Positions 46,131 to 56,116 of a DNA stretch of 64,000 bases are shown in pieces. The stretch comes from Caenimonas koreensis DSM 17982 (GTDB lineage: Bacteria; Pseudomonadota; Gammaproteobacteria; Burkholderiales; Burkholderiaceae_C): contig NZ_WJBU01000015.1 of NCBI RefSeq assembly GCF_009646335.1, forward strand, positions 62,001 through 126,000, written 5' to 3'. Numbering within the stretch: the stretch's first letter is position 1; each line of letters opens with the position of its first letter. The notes below the pieces were generated by a model. The model ran no database searches and was not told where the DNA came from. It saw only the letters and a list, made by a program, of their open reading frames with translations. The translations under genes and the position numbers were made by a program.

Positions 46131-47615
46131 ATGCGCACAGTAGTCACTCGAATCGCGCTGTCCGCTGGTGTGTTGCTCAGCCTGCACTCGGCAGCCTTCA
46201 GCCAGCAACCGGCTGCCCCCGCCGCTGCCGCACCCGCCGCCATCGTCGCTGCACCTGCACCCGATCCAACCGCACCGGCTGCTGCCAGCCAGGCAGCGTC
46301 TGCACCTGCCGCTGCGCCCGCAGTGGCTCCGGCACCGGCTGCCGCTGCGCCTGCCTCTGCACCGCCGCCGCTCACACGCCCCTCGCTGGTTGCCAACGAA
46401 ACCATCAACGGCGCAGACACGGCATGGATGATGACCTCCACCGCGCTCGTCCTGATGATGACGTTGCCAGGCATTGCGCTCTTTTATGCCGGCATGGTCC
46501 GCAAGAAAAGTGTCATCAACACCATGGCATGCGTCGTCGCCATTACCGGCCTGGTGTCGCTGCTGTGGTTCATTGCCGGCTATTCGTGGGCGTTCACGCC
46601 GGGCAATGGCTTCATTGGCAACAGCAGCAGGATGTGGTTCGAAGGTCTCAACTACCTCAAGGATCCTGGCAAGGTGATGGTGAGCCACATCGCGCCGAAC
46701 ATTCCCGAGTCGGTCTATTCGATGTTCCAGCTGACGTTCGCCATCATCACGGCTGCGCTCGTCGTCGGCTCCTTTGTGGAGCGCATGAAGTTCTCCGCGA
46801 TGCTCTGGTTCGTGGGCCTGTGGTCGCTCCTGGTGTACGCGCCTGTTGCGCACTGGGTGTGGGAGCCGGGTGGCTGGCTCGCCCAGATGGGCGCACTCGA
46901 CTTTGCAGGCGGCTCTGTCGTCCACATCAACGCCGGCGTGTCGGGCCTGGTCTGCGCGTACTTCCTCGGGCCGCGTCGCGGCTATGGGCGCGAAGCCTTC
47001 GAGCCATTTAACCTTGGCCTCACGATGGCCGGTGCCGGGCTGCTCTGGGTTGGCTGGTTCGGCTTCAACGCAGGCTCTGCGGTGGCGTCGGACGGCCGCG
47101 CCGGTCTTGCGATGGCCGTCACGCATATCGCTGCGGCTGCAGGTGCCATGTCCTGGATGTTCGGCGAATGGGTGATTCGCGGCAGGCCCTCACTGCTTGG
47201 CCTGTGCTCCGGTCTCGTCGCGGGCCTGGTGGCCATCACGCCTGCGTCGGGCTTCGTCACGCCGTCGTCCGCGCTCATCATTGGCACGGTGGCGGGCCTT
47301 GCCTGCTACTGGGGTGCAACAGCGCTCAAGCGGCTGCTGCGTGCCGACGATTCGCTCGACGTGTTCGGCGTGCATGGCATTGGCGGCATTGTTGGCTGCA
47401 TCTTGACCGGCGTGCTGAGCAACAAGGCGATTTCTGGCGTTGAAGGCAGTGTGGTGGTGCAGTTGATCGATGCGGGCGCGGTGCTGCTCTACAGCGGCGT
47501 CATGACAGCCATCCTGCTGGTCTTCGTGAGGTTCCTCGTGGGCTTGCGCGTCGATGAGCAGACCGAGCTCACGGGCCTGGACATCGGCCAGCACCGCGAG
47601 CGGCTCGCGAACTAG
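46131..47615 (+). CDS. amtB: Ammonium transporter AmtB
   Basis: 494 residues. A signal-like N-terminus (about 1-24, ending AFS) is followed by an unusually long Ala/Pro stretch (about 27-85) before eleven membrane helices. The pore twin-histidines are H265 (SVVHINAG) and H415 (FGVHGIGG); the family signature DFAGGSVVHINAG is intact. The ATG at 46131 follows the sigma-54 promoter. No glnK is adjacent within the window. An upstream frame to 45945 is rejected because it spans the promoter. Confidence 0.93.
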   Translation: MRTVVTRIALSAGVLLSLHSAAFSQQPAAPAAAAPAAIVAAPAPDPTAPAAASQAASAPAAAPAVAPAPAAAAPASAPPPLTRPSLVANETINGADTAWMMTSTALVLMMTLPGIALFYAGMVRKKSVINTMACVVAITGLVSLLWFIAGYSWAFTPGNGFIGNSSRMWFEGLNYLKDPGKVMVSHIAPNIPESVYSMFQLTFAIITAALVVGSFVERMKFSAMLWFVGLWSLLVYAPVAHWVWEPGGWLAQMGALDFAGGSVVHINAGVSGLVCAYFLGPRRGYGREAFEPFNLGLTMAGAGLLWVGWFGFNAGSAVASDGRAGLAMAVTHIAAAAGAMSWMFGEWVIRGRPSLLGLCSGLVAGLVAITPASGFVTPSSALIIGTVAGLACYWGATALKRLLRADDSLDVFGVHGIGGIVGCILTGVLSNKAISGVEGSVVVQLIDAGAVLLYSGVMTAILLVFVRFLVGLRVDEQTELTGLDIGQHRERLAN

Positions 47616-47636
47616 CGCCGCCCCAAGGAGTAAGCC

Positions 47637-48098
47637 ATGCTGGTCAGCCAGAAACTCGCGATTGCCGCCCACTTGCACGTGATGCTGCGCCGCAAGACAG
47701 GCCGCGTGACCGATACCGAATGGATGGCCGAAAACCAGGAATACGCGCTGGAGATCGTGAGGTTCGCGCGTGTGAAGGCGGCCGAAGACGGCCACCCGGA
47801 ATTGCTGGAGTGGGCCGACAAGCTCGAGCGCGCTGCGCTTGAGCCCTCGCCCGTCAAACGGCCCCTGGCGCAGACCGCTGTGCAGCTGCTCAAGGAGCGC
47901 AACATCCGGGAAGTGCTGTCGGGCGCGCTGCCGCCGGCGCCAGCACCGGCCGCGGCCCCGGCACCTAATACCGGCTTCAGTCACTCCACCTACAACGACG
48001 CTGGCACGGCATCAGGCTTTTCGGAGTCAACCTTGGGCGAAGGCAAGCCCAAGCCGCAAGACCCGGCAGCGCCGAGCTACGTCGGCCGGCTGCGCTGA
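47637..48098 (+). CDS. Conserved hypothetical protein
   Basis: 153 residues, soluble. The first 90 residues are well formed and helical (MLVSQKLAIAAHLHVMLRRK, TDTEWMAENQEYALEIVRFAR); the rest is a low-complexity Pro/Ala/Gly/Ser tail. A strong AAGGAG precedes the ATG. It lies 21 bp after amtB and may be cotranscribed with it. I recognise no named family. Confidence 0.75.
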   Translation: MLVSQKLAIAAHLHVMLRRKTGRVTDTEWMAENQEYALEIVRFARVKAAEDGHPELLEWADKLERAALEPSPVKRPLAQTAVQLLKERNIREVLSGALPPAPAPAAAPAPNTGFSHSTYNDAGTASGFSESTLGEGKPKPQDPAAPSYVGRLR

Positions 48099-48111
48099 GC
48101 CGTTCGCGCCC

Positions 48112-49746
48112 CTAGGTTCCTCGCGCGTCGGCGCGGATCCACTCAGCTGCCTTCTCGGCCATCATCAGCGTCGGTGAATTGGTGTTGCCGCTGGTGATGG
48201 TGGGCATCGCGCCGGCATCCACCACGCGCAGGCCGGCAATGCCGCGAACGCGGAAGTTCGAATCCAGCACCGCCATCGGGTCCTCGTCGCGACCCATCTT
48301 CGTGGTGCCGATCGGATGGAAGATGGTGGTGGCGATATCGCCCGCCAGCCGCGCCAGGTCGTCGTCGGTTTCGTACTGCGCGCCGGGCTTCCACTCGACC
48401 GGTTTGTACTTCGCCATCGCAGGCTGGGCGGCAATCCGCCGAGTGACGCGCAGTGAATCAGCGGCGACCTTGCGGTCCGCCTCCGTGCTCAGGTAGTTCG
48501 GCGCAATCAGTGGCGCATCTTCGAAGCGGTTGCTGCGGATTTGCACGGTGCCGCGGCTCGTCGGGTTGAGGTTGCACACGCTGGCCGTGAACGCATCGAA
48601 GCTGTGCAGCGGCTCGCCAAAGGCATCGAGGCTGAGTGGCTGCACGTGATATTCGAGGTTGGCGTAGGGCATGTCCGGCGAGCTGCGCGTGAATGCGCCA
48701 AGCTGGGACGGCGCCATGCTCATCGGCCCTTTGCGCGTGAAGGCGTACTGCAGCCCGATACGGGCCTTGCCCATCCACGAATTTGCGATGGTGTTGAGTG
48801 TGGGCACACCGTCGACCTTGAAGACCGCGCGGATCTGCAAGTGGTCCTGCAAGTTGGCGCCGACACCGGGCGAATCGTGAACGACGCTGATGCCGTGCTG
48901 GCGCAGCACCTGCGCAGGCCCGATGCCCGAGAGCTGCAGCAGTTGCGGCGAGCCGATGCTGCCCGCGCACGAAATCACTTCCTGCGCGGCGGTGACGGTG
49001 ATCATCTCGCTGCCTGTCCACACCCGCACGCCGGTGCATCGCTGCGTGCCGTCGGGCTGCTTCTCGATGACCAGGTTGACCGCCTGCGCCGTCGTCCAGA
49101 GCTCGAAGTTCGGGCGGCCGTAGCAGGTCGGGCGCAGGAAAGCCTTGGCCGTATTCCAGCGCCAGCCGTCCTTCTGGTTGACCTGGAAGTAGCCGACGCC
49201 TTCGTTGTCGCCGCGATTGAAGTCTTCGCTGTGCGGAATGCCCGCCTGCTGCGCGGCTTGCGCGAATGCGTCGAGCACATCCCATCGAACGCGCGCCCGC
49301 TCCACACGCCACTCGCCGCCTGCGCCGTGCATCTCGTCGGCGCCCTTGTAGTAGTCCTCGTGCTTCTTGAAGTACGGCAGGCAGTTGTCCCACGTCCAGC
49401 GCGCGTCACCGGTGGCGCTGGCCCAGCCGTCGTAGTCGCGCCGCTGGCCGCGCATGTAGATCATTCCGTTGATCGACGAGCAGCCGCCCAGTGTCTTGCC
49501 GCGCGGATAGCGCAGCGCACGACCGTTGAGCCCCGCGTCGGCTTCAGTGTTGTAGAGCCAGTCGGTGCGCGGATTGCCGATGCAATACAGGTAGCCCACC
49601 GGAATGTGGATCCAGTGGTAGTCATCACGCCGGCCTGCTTCGAGCAGCAGCACACGCGTTTGCGAATCGGACGTCAGGCGATTGGCGATCAGGCAACCCG
49701 CCGTGCCGCCGCCGATGACGATGTAGTCGAAGGAGGTGTCGCTCAC
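48112..49746 (-). CDS. GMC family FAD-dependent oxidoreductase
   Basis: 544 residues. The FAD-binding motif YIVIGGGTAGCLIANRL at about 8-24, the GMC signature PRGKTLGGCSSINGMIYMRG, the second signature GSIGSPQLLQLSGIG and the C-terminal IGTTKMG and GNTNSPTLMMAEKAAEWI are all present. Relatives include choline dehydrogenase and the alcohol dehydrogenase AlkJ. The substrate is probably an aliphatic or polyether alcohol but is not fixed by sequence. Confidence 0.9.
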   Translation of the reverse strand: MSDTSFDYIVIGGGTAGCLIANRLTSDSQTRVLLLEAGRRDDYHWIHIPVGYLYCIGNPRTDWLYNTEADAGLNGRALRYPRGKTLGGCSSINGMIYMRGQRRDYDGWASATGDARWTWDNCLPYFKKHEDYYKGADEMHGAGGEWRVERARVRWDVLDAFAQAAQQAGIPHSEDFNRGDNEGVGYFQVNQKDGWRWNTAKAFLRPTCYGRPNFELWTTAQAVNLVIEKQPDGTQRCTGVRVWTGSEMITVTAAQEVISCAGSIGSPQLLQLSGIGPAQVLRQHGISVVHDSPGVGANLQDHLQIRAVFKVDGVPTLNTIANSWMGKARIGLQYAFTRKGPMSMAPSQLGAFTRSSPDMPYANLEYHVQPLSLDAFGEPLHSFDAFTASVCNLNPTSRGTVQIRSNRFEDAPLIAPNYLSTEADRKVAADSLRVTRRIAAQPAMAKYKPVEWKPGAQYETDDDLARLAGDIATTIFHPIGTTKMGRDEDPMAVLDSNFRVRGIAGLRVVDAGAMPTITSGNTNSPTLMMAEKAAEWIRADARGT

Positions 49747-49779
49747 AGCGAATCAGCCGGTGCGGTCACTCCAGCCGCC

Positions 49780-49851
49780 GACGGGCCGCCCCTAGGCGGC
49801 TGAGCCCCCTCGGGGGGCAGCGCATTACACGAAGTGAAAAGCGTGGGGGCC
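49780..49851. repeat. Extragenic palindromic repeat of Comamonadaceae type
   Basis: About 70 bp between the GMC and mmsA genes carry nested palindromes: GGGCCGCCCCTAGGCGGC, then GCCCCCTCGGGGGGC, then CACGAAGTG. This GC-rich pattern, ending GAAAAGCGTGGGGGCC, resembles dispersed elements I have seen between genes in Acidovorax- and Variovorax-like genomes. Only one copy is visible in this window. It could act as a terminator or REP-like element. Confidence 0.55.
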
Positions 49852-49852
49852 A

Positions 49853-51394
49853 TTATTTAGCTGTGGGCATGACGAATTCAGCGCCTTTGCCGATGCTCTC
49901 GGGCCAGCGCTGCATGATCGACTTTTGCTTTGTATAGAAGCGAACGCCTTCCTCGCCATAGGCATGCATGTCGCCAAACAGGCTCTTTTTCCAGCCGCCG
50001 AATCCGTGCCACGCCATCGGCACCGGAATCGGCACGTTGATGCCGACCATGCCGACTTGCACCTGACGCGAGAACTCGCGCGCCACATTGCCGTCGCGCG
50101 TGAAGCATGAAACACCGTTGCCGTACTCGTGCGAGTTGATCAGCTCCAGCGCAGCAGCCATGTCTTTGACGCGAACGCACCCCAGCACCGGGCCAAAGAT
50201 CTCTTCCTTGTAGATCTTCATCTCGGGCGTGACGTTGTCGAACAGCGTGCCACCGATCCAGAAGCCGTTGTCGCAACCGGCACCGGCCTTCGCGCCCTGG
50301 AACGCGCGGCCATCAACAACGAGCTTCGCGCCTTCATCGGCGCCAATGCCGATATAGCCCGTGATGCGGCTCGCAGCCGCGCTGCTGATGATCGGGCCCA
50401 TCTCCGCGTCGAGCTCGACGCCGTTCTTGATCTTCAGCTGCTTCGTGCGGGCTTCCAGCATCGGCATGATGCGGTCGGCTGCATCGCCCACCAGCACGGC
50501 GAGCGAGATCGCCATGCAACGCTCACCGGCAGAGCCGAAAGCCGAGCCGATCAACGCATCGACGGCCTGGTCCATGTCGGCGTCAGGCATCACGACCATG
50601 TGATTCTTTGCGCCGCCCAGCGCCTGCACACGCTTGCCGTGACGTGCGCCGGTTTCATAAATCTTCTGCGCGATCGCGGTGGAGCCGACGAACGACACGG
50701 CCTTCACATCCGGGTGTTCGAGCAGTGCATCGACAGCATCCTTGTCGCCCTGCACGACGTTGAATACGCCGTCGGGCAGGCCCGCTTTTTTCAGCAGCTC
50801 GGCCATCATGATCGAGGCCGACGGGTCGAGCGGGCTGGGCTTGAGCACGAAGCAATTGCCCGCCGCAATCGCAACCGGGTACATCCACATCGGCACCATC
50901 ACCGGAAAGTTGAACGGCGTGATGCCCGCAACGACGCCGAGCGGCTGGCGCATCGTCCAGTTGTCGATGCCGGTCGATACCTGGTCGGTGTAGTCGCCCT
51001 TGAGCAGCTGCGGAATGCCGCAGGCAAATTCGACGATGTCGATGCCGCGCGTGACCTCGCCCTGTGCGTCGGTGAAAACCTTGCCGTGTTCGGCAGTGAT
51101 CGCATGCGCCAGCTTGTCGCGCTCCTGGTTCAGCAACTCAAGGAACTTGAACATGACTCGCGCGCGGCGGATCGGTGGCGTGTCGGCCCAAGCGGGAAAC
51201 GCGGCTTGCGCAGCGGCAACAGCAGCATCGACTTCAGCGCTGTTCGCCAATGCGACCTTGCCGGTGACGACGCCCGTGGCGGGGTTGAATACATCGGCGG
51301 TGCGGCCACTGTGGCCTGCTACCGTGCGGCCATTGACCCAGTGGCCAATCGAAGCGGCCGCGGCTTGCGCGAGGGATTTGTCAGGTGCGTTCAT
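49853..51394 (-). CDS. mmsA: CoA-acylating methylmalonate-semialdehyde dehydrogenase
   Basis: 513 residues of the aldehyde dehydrogenase superfamily. The catalytic cysteine is C293 in [11 protein letters not shown] and the family-specific [15 protein letters not shown] and [19 protein letters not shown] are intact. It converts methylmalonate semialdehyde to propionyl-CoA in valine, inositol or propanoid breakdown. It is 10 bp downstream of the AtuA gene, so probably in the same operon. Confidence 0.93.
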   Translation of the reverse strand: MNAPDKSLAQAAAASIGHWVNGRTVAGHSGRTADVFNPATGVVTGKVALANSAEVDAAVAAAQAAFPAWADTPPIRRARVMFKFLELLNQERDKLAHAITAEHGKVFTDAQGEVTRGIDIVEFACGIPQLLKGDYTDQVSTGIDNWTMRQPLGVVAGITPFNFPVMVPMWMYPVAIAAGNCFVLKPSPLDPSASIMMAELLKKAGLPDGVFNVVQGDKDAVDALLEHPDVKAVSFVGSTAIAQKIYETGARHGKRVQALGGAKNHMVVMPDADMDQAVDALIGSAFGSAGERCMAISLAVLVGDAADRIMPMLEARTKQLKIKNGVELDAEMGPIISSAAASRITGYIGIGADEGAKLVVDGRAFQGAKAGAGCDNGFWIGGTLFDNVTPEMKIYKEEIFGPVLGCVRVKDMAAALELINSHEYGNGVSCFTRDGNVAREFSRQVQVGMVGINVPIPVPMAWHGFGGWKKSLFGDMHAYGEEGVRFYTKQKSIMQRWPESIGKGAEFVMPTAK

Positions 51395-51404
51395 AGTCGT
51401 CAGT

Positions 51405-53219
51405 CTAGTCCAGCCATGCTTTCGGCACGGTCACCGGCATCGTCAACAGGATTTGCGCCATGCCCTTGCCGAGCGGGTCGTTGCGCAGCGATGCCATACC
51501 GCCGCCATCGAGGGCGCGCGTGCACACGAAATTCATCGCATGCAGGCCGGGCAGGTCATAGCGGGTCACCGTACCTGTGACCAGGTGCGCCAGCCATTGC
51601 GCGACGCGCTCTTCGCTCAATTGCTCGCGAAGCACCGACAACCACTCGGGCTGGCGCGCGATGATGCCGATGTTCGACGTGTCACCCTTGTCGCCGCTGC
51701 GGCCCCACGCGAGGCGCACGAGCGGGACTTCAATTTGTTCACCCGTGTCATCCCAGTCTGTCGCGGTAAAGCCTGCGAAGAATTCGGGCCGCTCGGGCGC
51801 AGGCACAGCGCGCAAGTCCGCGGCCGGAACAGCAATCGACCGTGCGCTTTCGCCAGTGATCACGCGTGGCTGCACCCGCTGCTTGGACACAAGAAAAGCA
51901 AACTGCTTGATGGCGGGCGAGGGCCGCGGCCTGCCATCGGCACCGGTGGTGCCGGGCGACCACGACGTGCCAGCAGGCGCGATCTCTCGCGCGAAGATGT
52001 CGAGCGCGGCCTTTTGCGGATGCATCGCGCTCACTCGCAGCACCACTTCACGCACATCGATGCCATTGGCATGCGGCCCGAAGTTGCCCAGCTCACTGCC
52101 GAGCAACTCGATCTTTGTGCGGCTGTAATCGGCCAGCCCCGCGCGGCGGAACAGTTCGCGTGTGCGCTCCAGAATGGCTTCGCCGGTGCGCTGCGCCTTT
52201 CGCACTGCGTCGATGCCGACGATGGTGAGCTGCGCGCTGCAGCGAAAGCCGTCAAGGTAGGTGGCTGACACTTTGTACGACGGCCCGGGCGCGAGGCCGC
52301 GCGCGCCCGTCACGCGAACGCGATGCGCGCCCGGCACCTGCTCGACGCGCACTTCGCTGAAATCGCACGTCACGTCCGGCAGCAGGTAGCGCTGCGGGTC
52401 GCCGATCTCGTAAAGAATCTGCTCGCGCACGACGGCGGTGTTCACCAGCCCGCCGGTGCCTGGCGGCTTGGTGACGACGAACGAGCCGTCTGCCGCGCAT
52501 TCGATCACGGGGTAGCCGATGTGCGGCCAGTCGGGCACGTCTTCCCAGTCGGTGTGCAGGCCGCCCGTGGCCTGGCAGCCGCATTCGATGATGTGGCCGG
52601 CGAGGCTGCCTTGCGCGAGCAGCGCGTAGTCGTCCGCCTGCCAGCCGAATTCGTGCATCAGCGCGCCGAGTGTGACGGCGCTGTCAACGCAGCGGCCCGT
52701 CACCACGATCTGGGCGCCGTCGTCCAGCGCCTCTTTCACGGGCAGTGCGCCGAGATAGGCGTTGGCCGTGAGCAGGTGTTCGGGCAAGGCCGTGCCGCTT
52801 TGCATCTCGACCGTGCCTTCTTCGCGCAACTGCGCAGCGAGCGGCAGCACGTCGTCGCCCACGACCACTGCAACCTTGATGCTCACGCCCAGTTGCGTGG
52901 CCAGCGCTTCGATCGCCCGGGCGCACGCCTTGGGGTTCACGCCGCCCGCATTGCTGATCACGCGGATGCCCTGCGCGGCGACATCTTTCAGGATCGACTT
53001 GAGCGTGACGGAAACGAAGTCGGTCGCGTAGCCCAGCTCGGGATCTTTGGCGCGCGCCGCCGCCAGGATCGACATCGTCAGCTCGGCCAGGTAGTCAAAG
53101 ACGAGGTAGTTGACCTGGCCGTGCTGCACCAGCTGCGGTGCGCCTACGCTGCTGTCGCCCCAGAAGCCCGACGCGCCGCCGATGCGCACGACCTTGCCCG
53201 CTGCTTTTGCGCTGTTCAT
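51405..53219 (-). CDS. Acyclic terpene utilisation AtuA family protein (DUF1446)
   Basis: 604 residues. N-terminal DUF1446 region starts [20 protein letters not shown] and includes [21 protein letters not shown]; the C-terminal part ends with [14 protein letters not shown], which is typical of AtuA/LiuX-like proteins. AtuA is needed for citronellol and geranyl-CoA degradation in Pseudomonas, but close relatives occur in other acyl-CoA pathways. The ATG at 53219 lies 2 bp after the enoyl-CoA hydratase stop, so the genes are cotranscribed. Confidence 0.87.
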   Translation of the reverse strand: MNSAKAAGKVVRIGGASGFWGDSSVGAPQLVQHGQVNYLVFDYLAELTMSILAAARAKDPELGYATDFVSVTLKSILKDVAAQGIRVISNAGGVNPKACARAIEALATQLGVSIKVAVVVGDDVLPLAAQLREEGTVEMQSGTALPEHLLTANAYLGALPVKEALDDGAQIVVTGRCVDSAVTLGALMHEFGWQADDYALLAQGSLAGHIIECGCQATGGLHTDWEDVPDWPHIGYPVIECAADGSFVVTKPPGTGGLVNTAVVREQILYEIGDPQRYLLPDVTCDFSEVRVEQVPGAHRVRVTGARGLAPGPSYKVSATYLDGFRCSAQLTIVGIDAVRKAQRTGEAILERTRELFRRAGLADYSRTKIELLGSELGNFGPHANGIDVREVVLRVSAMHPQKAALDIFAREIAPAGTSWSPGTTGADGRPRPSPAIKQFAFLVSKQRVQPRVITGESARSIAVPAADLRAVPAPERPEFFAGFTATDWDDTGEQIEVPLVRLAWGRSGDKGDTSNIGIIARQPEWLSVLREQLSEERVAQWLAHLVTGTVTRYDLPGLHAMNFVCTRALDGGGMASLRNDPLGKGMAQILLTMPVTVPKAWLD

Positions 53220-53220
53220 G

Positions 53221-54003
53221 TCACTCGCCCTTCCACTCGGGCTTGCGCTTTTGCTGGAACGCGGCCTGGCCTTCACGCGCATCGTCCGTGAGCGTGAAGA
53301 GCGCGATCTGGCTTTCGGTGAACGCGACGGATTCCTCGAACGCCATCGTCTCGATCTTTTTCATGGTGTACAGCCCGCGCCGGATTGCCGCCGGTGATTT
53401 GTCGAGCATGCGCTGCAAGAGCCATTCCAGTTTGGCGTCCACGTCATCGTCGACGTAGTTCACCAACCCATAGTCAAGCGCTTGCGCAGATGTAATGGGC
53501 TCACCGGTGATGCACATCTCGGCCAGGCGCCGGCGGGGAATGAGGTGCTGCAGCACCGACAGCACCTGCGCCGGGAACACGCCGACTTTCACCTCGGGCA
53601 GGCCGAAGACAGCGTGTGTCGAGGCCACGGCCATGTCGCACATCGCGAGCAGGCCCATGCCGCCAGCCATGCACGCGCCATTCACGCGCGCAATCAACGG
53701 CACGTTGCTCGCCTTCGCGCGGCGCAGCAGCTGCGCCAGGTGTGCATACGGCTGTGAATAGTCGGAAACGAAGGCCTTCGCGGCTTGCAGATCGGCGCCC
53801 GAGCAGAAAGCCTTGGTGCCCGCGCCCGTGATGACGATCGCTCGCACGGTGCGGTCGGCCTGGGCCATGTCGATGGCGCTCGCGACGCCAGCCACAACGC
53901 CGTGGCTCATCGCATTGCGGCGCTCTTCACGCTGGATGGTCAGCCACAGCACCGGGCCGCGTCGGTCGACGCCAAGCTCGGGCAGGCCAGCAGGCTCAGT
54001 CAT
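53221..54003 (-). CDS. Enoyl-CoA hydratase (AtuE/LiuC-like)
   Basis: 260 residues, crotonase fold. Oxyanion elements AFCSGADLQAAK and NGACMAGGMGLLAMCDMAVAS are visible, and FGLPEVKVGVFP is the conserved active-site loop. Next to an AtuA-family gene it may hydrate a branched or isoprenoid enoyl-CoA such as isohexenylglutaconyl-CoA. First gene of the three-gene catabolic unit; divergent from the lipid-transport operon. Confidence 0.88.
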   Translation of the reverse strand: MTEPAGLPELGVDRRGPVLWLTIQREERRNAMSHGVVAGVASAIDMAQADRTVRAIVITGAGTKAFCSGADLQAAKAFVSDYSQPYAHLAQLLRRAKASNVPLIARVNGACMAGGMGLLAMCDMAVASTHAVFGLPEVKVGVFPAQVLSVLQHLIPRRRLAEMCITGEPITSAQALDYGLVNYVDDDVDAKLEWLLQRMLDKSPAAIRRGLYTMKKIETMAFEESVAFTESQIALFTLTDDAREGQAAFQQKRKPEWKGE

Positions 54004-54161
54004 GCCGTCTCCTTGCAGGTGCTTCGTTTATACCCGGCGTGCCAGCGGGCACCGTGTCACCGCCGCACCACGGAAGGCAGCTCGCGGCGCGGATTCCACC
54101 TTGCGCGCGCTGGTGTGCAGTTACGATCACACACTCTTTCTCCCGCATGCCTTTTCCATCC

Positions 54162-55283
54162 ATGGCCGATTCGACGCCCCGCATCGAGCAGCAGCCTGCA
54201 CAAGGGGATGGGCGCGTGCGCATTGCAGGCGACTGGACGGCCGGCAGTTTCGCCCGGCCCGGCCTCGTGAAGTCGCTGGAGGCTGCGCTCGACGCGGCTG
54301 CGCGTGCCGCCAAGGGCTGGGACCTGGCCGGGGTCACGCACCTTGACCACGTGGGCGCGCAACTGCTTTGGGACCACTGGGGCCGCAAGTGGCCCGAGAC
54401 CATTGACCTGCCTGCGCACCAGCGTGCAGTGCTCGAGCGAGTCGCCAAGTTCACGGTGCAGCCGCCGCCACCCAAGAAGAGGTCATTGCGCAGCATTTAC
54501 CTCGGCTTCGGCGAGTCGTTGCTCCATGTGGGCGACCACCTGAAGTCGATGCTCGCGCTCATCGGGCAGCTGGCCTTGAACCTGGGCAAACTCGCCCGTG
54601 CGCCACATGAGGGGCCGTGGCGCGATGTGTCTGGCAATCTCTATCGCATTGGGGCGACGGCGCTGCCGATTACCGCACTGGTGGGCACGTTGATTGGCGT
54701 GGTGCTGGCGTACCTGACTTCGCAGCAGCTCAAGCAGTTCGGCGCCGATGCGTTCATCGTCAACATCCTGGGCGTTGCGCTCATTCGAGAACTGGGCCCG
54801 ATGCTCGCCGCCATCCTGATCGCCGGGCGCTCCGGTTCGGCCATCACGGCGCAGATCGGCGTGATGCGCGTGACAGATGAGCTCGACGCCATGAGCGTGA
54901 TGGGCATCTCGCACAGCTTCCGGCTCGTGATGCCGCGCGCCATCGCGCTGGCAATAGCCATGCCGCTCATCAGCACTTGGACAACGCTGTGTGCGTTGGC
55001 GGGTGGCATGTTCGCGGCAGATATTTCGCTGGGAATCACGCCGACGTTTTTCATGAACGCGCTGCCGCAGGCCGTGCAGTTCAACACCCTGGTGCTGGCC
55101 GTGAGCAAGTCGGTGGTGTTTGGCTTTTTGATCGCGCTGATCGGCTGTCACTTCGGCCTTCGCGTCAAGCCCGATACGCAGAGTCTGGGTGAAGGAACCA
55201 CAGCCTCTGTGGTCACGTCGATCACGGTCGTGATCCTGGTCGATGCGCTCTTTGCGGTCGTGTTCAAGGACGTGGGGATCTGA
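54162..55283 (+). CDS. MlaE-type ABC permease with N-terminal STAS-like domain
   Basis: About 373 residues. Residues roughly 12-105 look like a STAS domain (RIAGDWTAGSF, then LDHVGAQLLWDHWG), the fold of MlaB; residues 130-370 are the MlaE permease with GVALIRELGPMLAAILIAGRSGSA. The fusion supplies in one chain what Escherichia coli encodes as MlaE and MlaB. The start is either 54162 or 54147; neither has a strong ribosome-binding site. The stop overlaps the ATPase start (TGATG). Confidence 0.87.
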   Translation: MADSTPRIEQQPAQGDGRVRIAGDWTAGSFARPGLVKSLEAALDAAARAAKGWDLAGVTHLDHVGAQLLWDHWGRKWPETIDLPAHQRAVLERVAKFTVQPPPPKKRSLRSIYLGFGESLLHVGDHLKSMLALIGQLALNLGKLARAPHEGPWRDVSGNLYRIGATALPITALVGTLIGVVLAYLTSQQLKQFGADAFIVNILGVALIRELGPMLAAILIAGRSGSAITAQIGVMRVTDELDAMSVMGISHSFRLVMPRAIALAIAMPLISTWTTLCALAGGMFAADISLGITPTFFMNALPQAVQFNTLVLAVSKSVVFGFLIALIGCHFGLRVKPDTQSLGEGTTASVVTSITVVILVDALFAVVFKDVGI

Positions 55284-56104
55284 TGGACGAATTCGTTCCC
55301 AGCGAACTGCCCGCCACCGGCGAAGCGATGGTCGAGATCCGCAAGCTGTGGAGCGTGTTCACGACGCCCGAGCGGACGTTCACCGTGCACCAGGATCTGG
55401 ACCTCACGGTACAGCGCGGCGAGGTGCTGTCCATCGTCGGTGGCTCGGGCACGGGCAAAACGGTGTTGCTGCGCCAGATACTGGGCCTTGAAAAGCCGTC
55501 CAAGGGCGAGATCCGCGTGCTCGGCCAGCCGGTGGAGCAACTCGGCGCGCGGGGTGCGGCCAGCCGCGTGGGCATGCTGTTCCAGCACGGCGCGCTGTTC
55601 TCGGCATTCAGCCTGCTCGAGAACATCATGTTCCCGCTGCGCGAGCTCAAGGAGCTGCCCGCCGGGCTGATTCGCGAAGCGGCGATGGTCAAGCTGCAGA
55701 TGGTCGGGCTCAAGCCCGACGACGCCGACAAAATGCCGGCCGACCTGTCGGGCGGCATGATCAAGCGGGCTGCGCTGGCGCGGGCGCTGGTGATGGACCC
55801 GCCGCTGCTATTGCTCGACGAGCCCACGGCTGGGCTCGACCCCGACAGCTCCGACGGTTTTGTGACGCTGCTGCGATCGCTGCACCGCGACATGCAGCTG
55901 ACGGTGATCATGGTCACGCACGACCTGGACACGCTGTTCGAGTTGTCCACACGCATTGCGGTGCTGGCTGACAGGAGAGTCATCGTCAATGACTCGCCCA
56001 AGGAAGTCATTGCCTTCCAGCATCCGTTCATTCACGAGTTTTTCCTCGGCGAACGCGGCCAGCGCGCAATGGAGCTGTTGCGCGAATATCCGTTTGCCGT
56101 GTAG
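55283..56104 (+). CDS. MlaF-type ABC transporter ATPase
   Basis: 273 residues. Walker A GGSGTGKTV, signature DLSGGMIKR, Walker B LLLLDEPTAGLDP and the switch His in VTHDLD are complete. It powers lipid movement between the membranes with the neighbouring permease and MCE protein. It overlaps the permease gene by one base. Confidence 0.93.
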   Translation: MDEFVPSELPATGEAMVEIRKLWSVFTTPERTFTVHQDLDLTVQRGEVLSIVGGSGTGKTVLLRQILGLEKPSKGEIRVLGQPVEQLGARGAASRVGMLFQHGALFSAFSLLENIMFPLRELKELPAGLIREAAMVKLQMVGLKPDDADKMPADLSGGMIKRAALARALVMDPPLLLLDEPTAGLDPDSSDGFVTLLRSLHRDMQLTVIMVTHDLDTLFELSTRIAVLADRRVIVNDSPKEVIAFQHPFIHEFFLGERGQRAMELLREYPFAV

Positions 56105-56116
56105 AAAGGGCCACAG

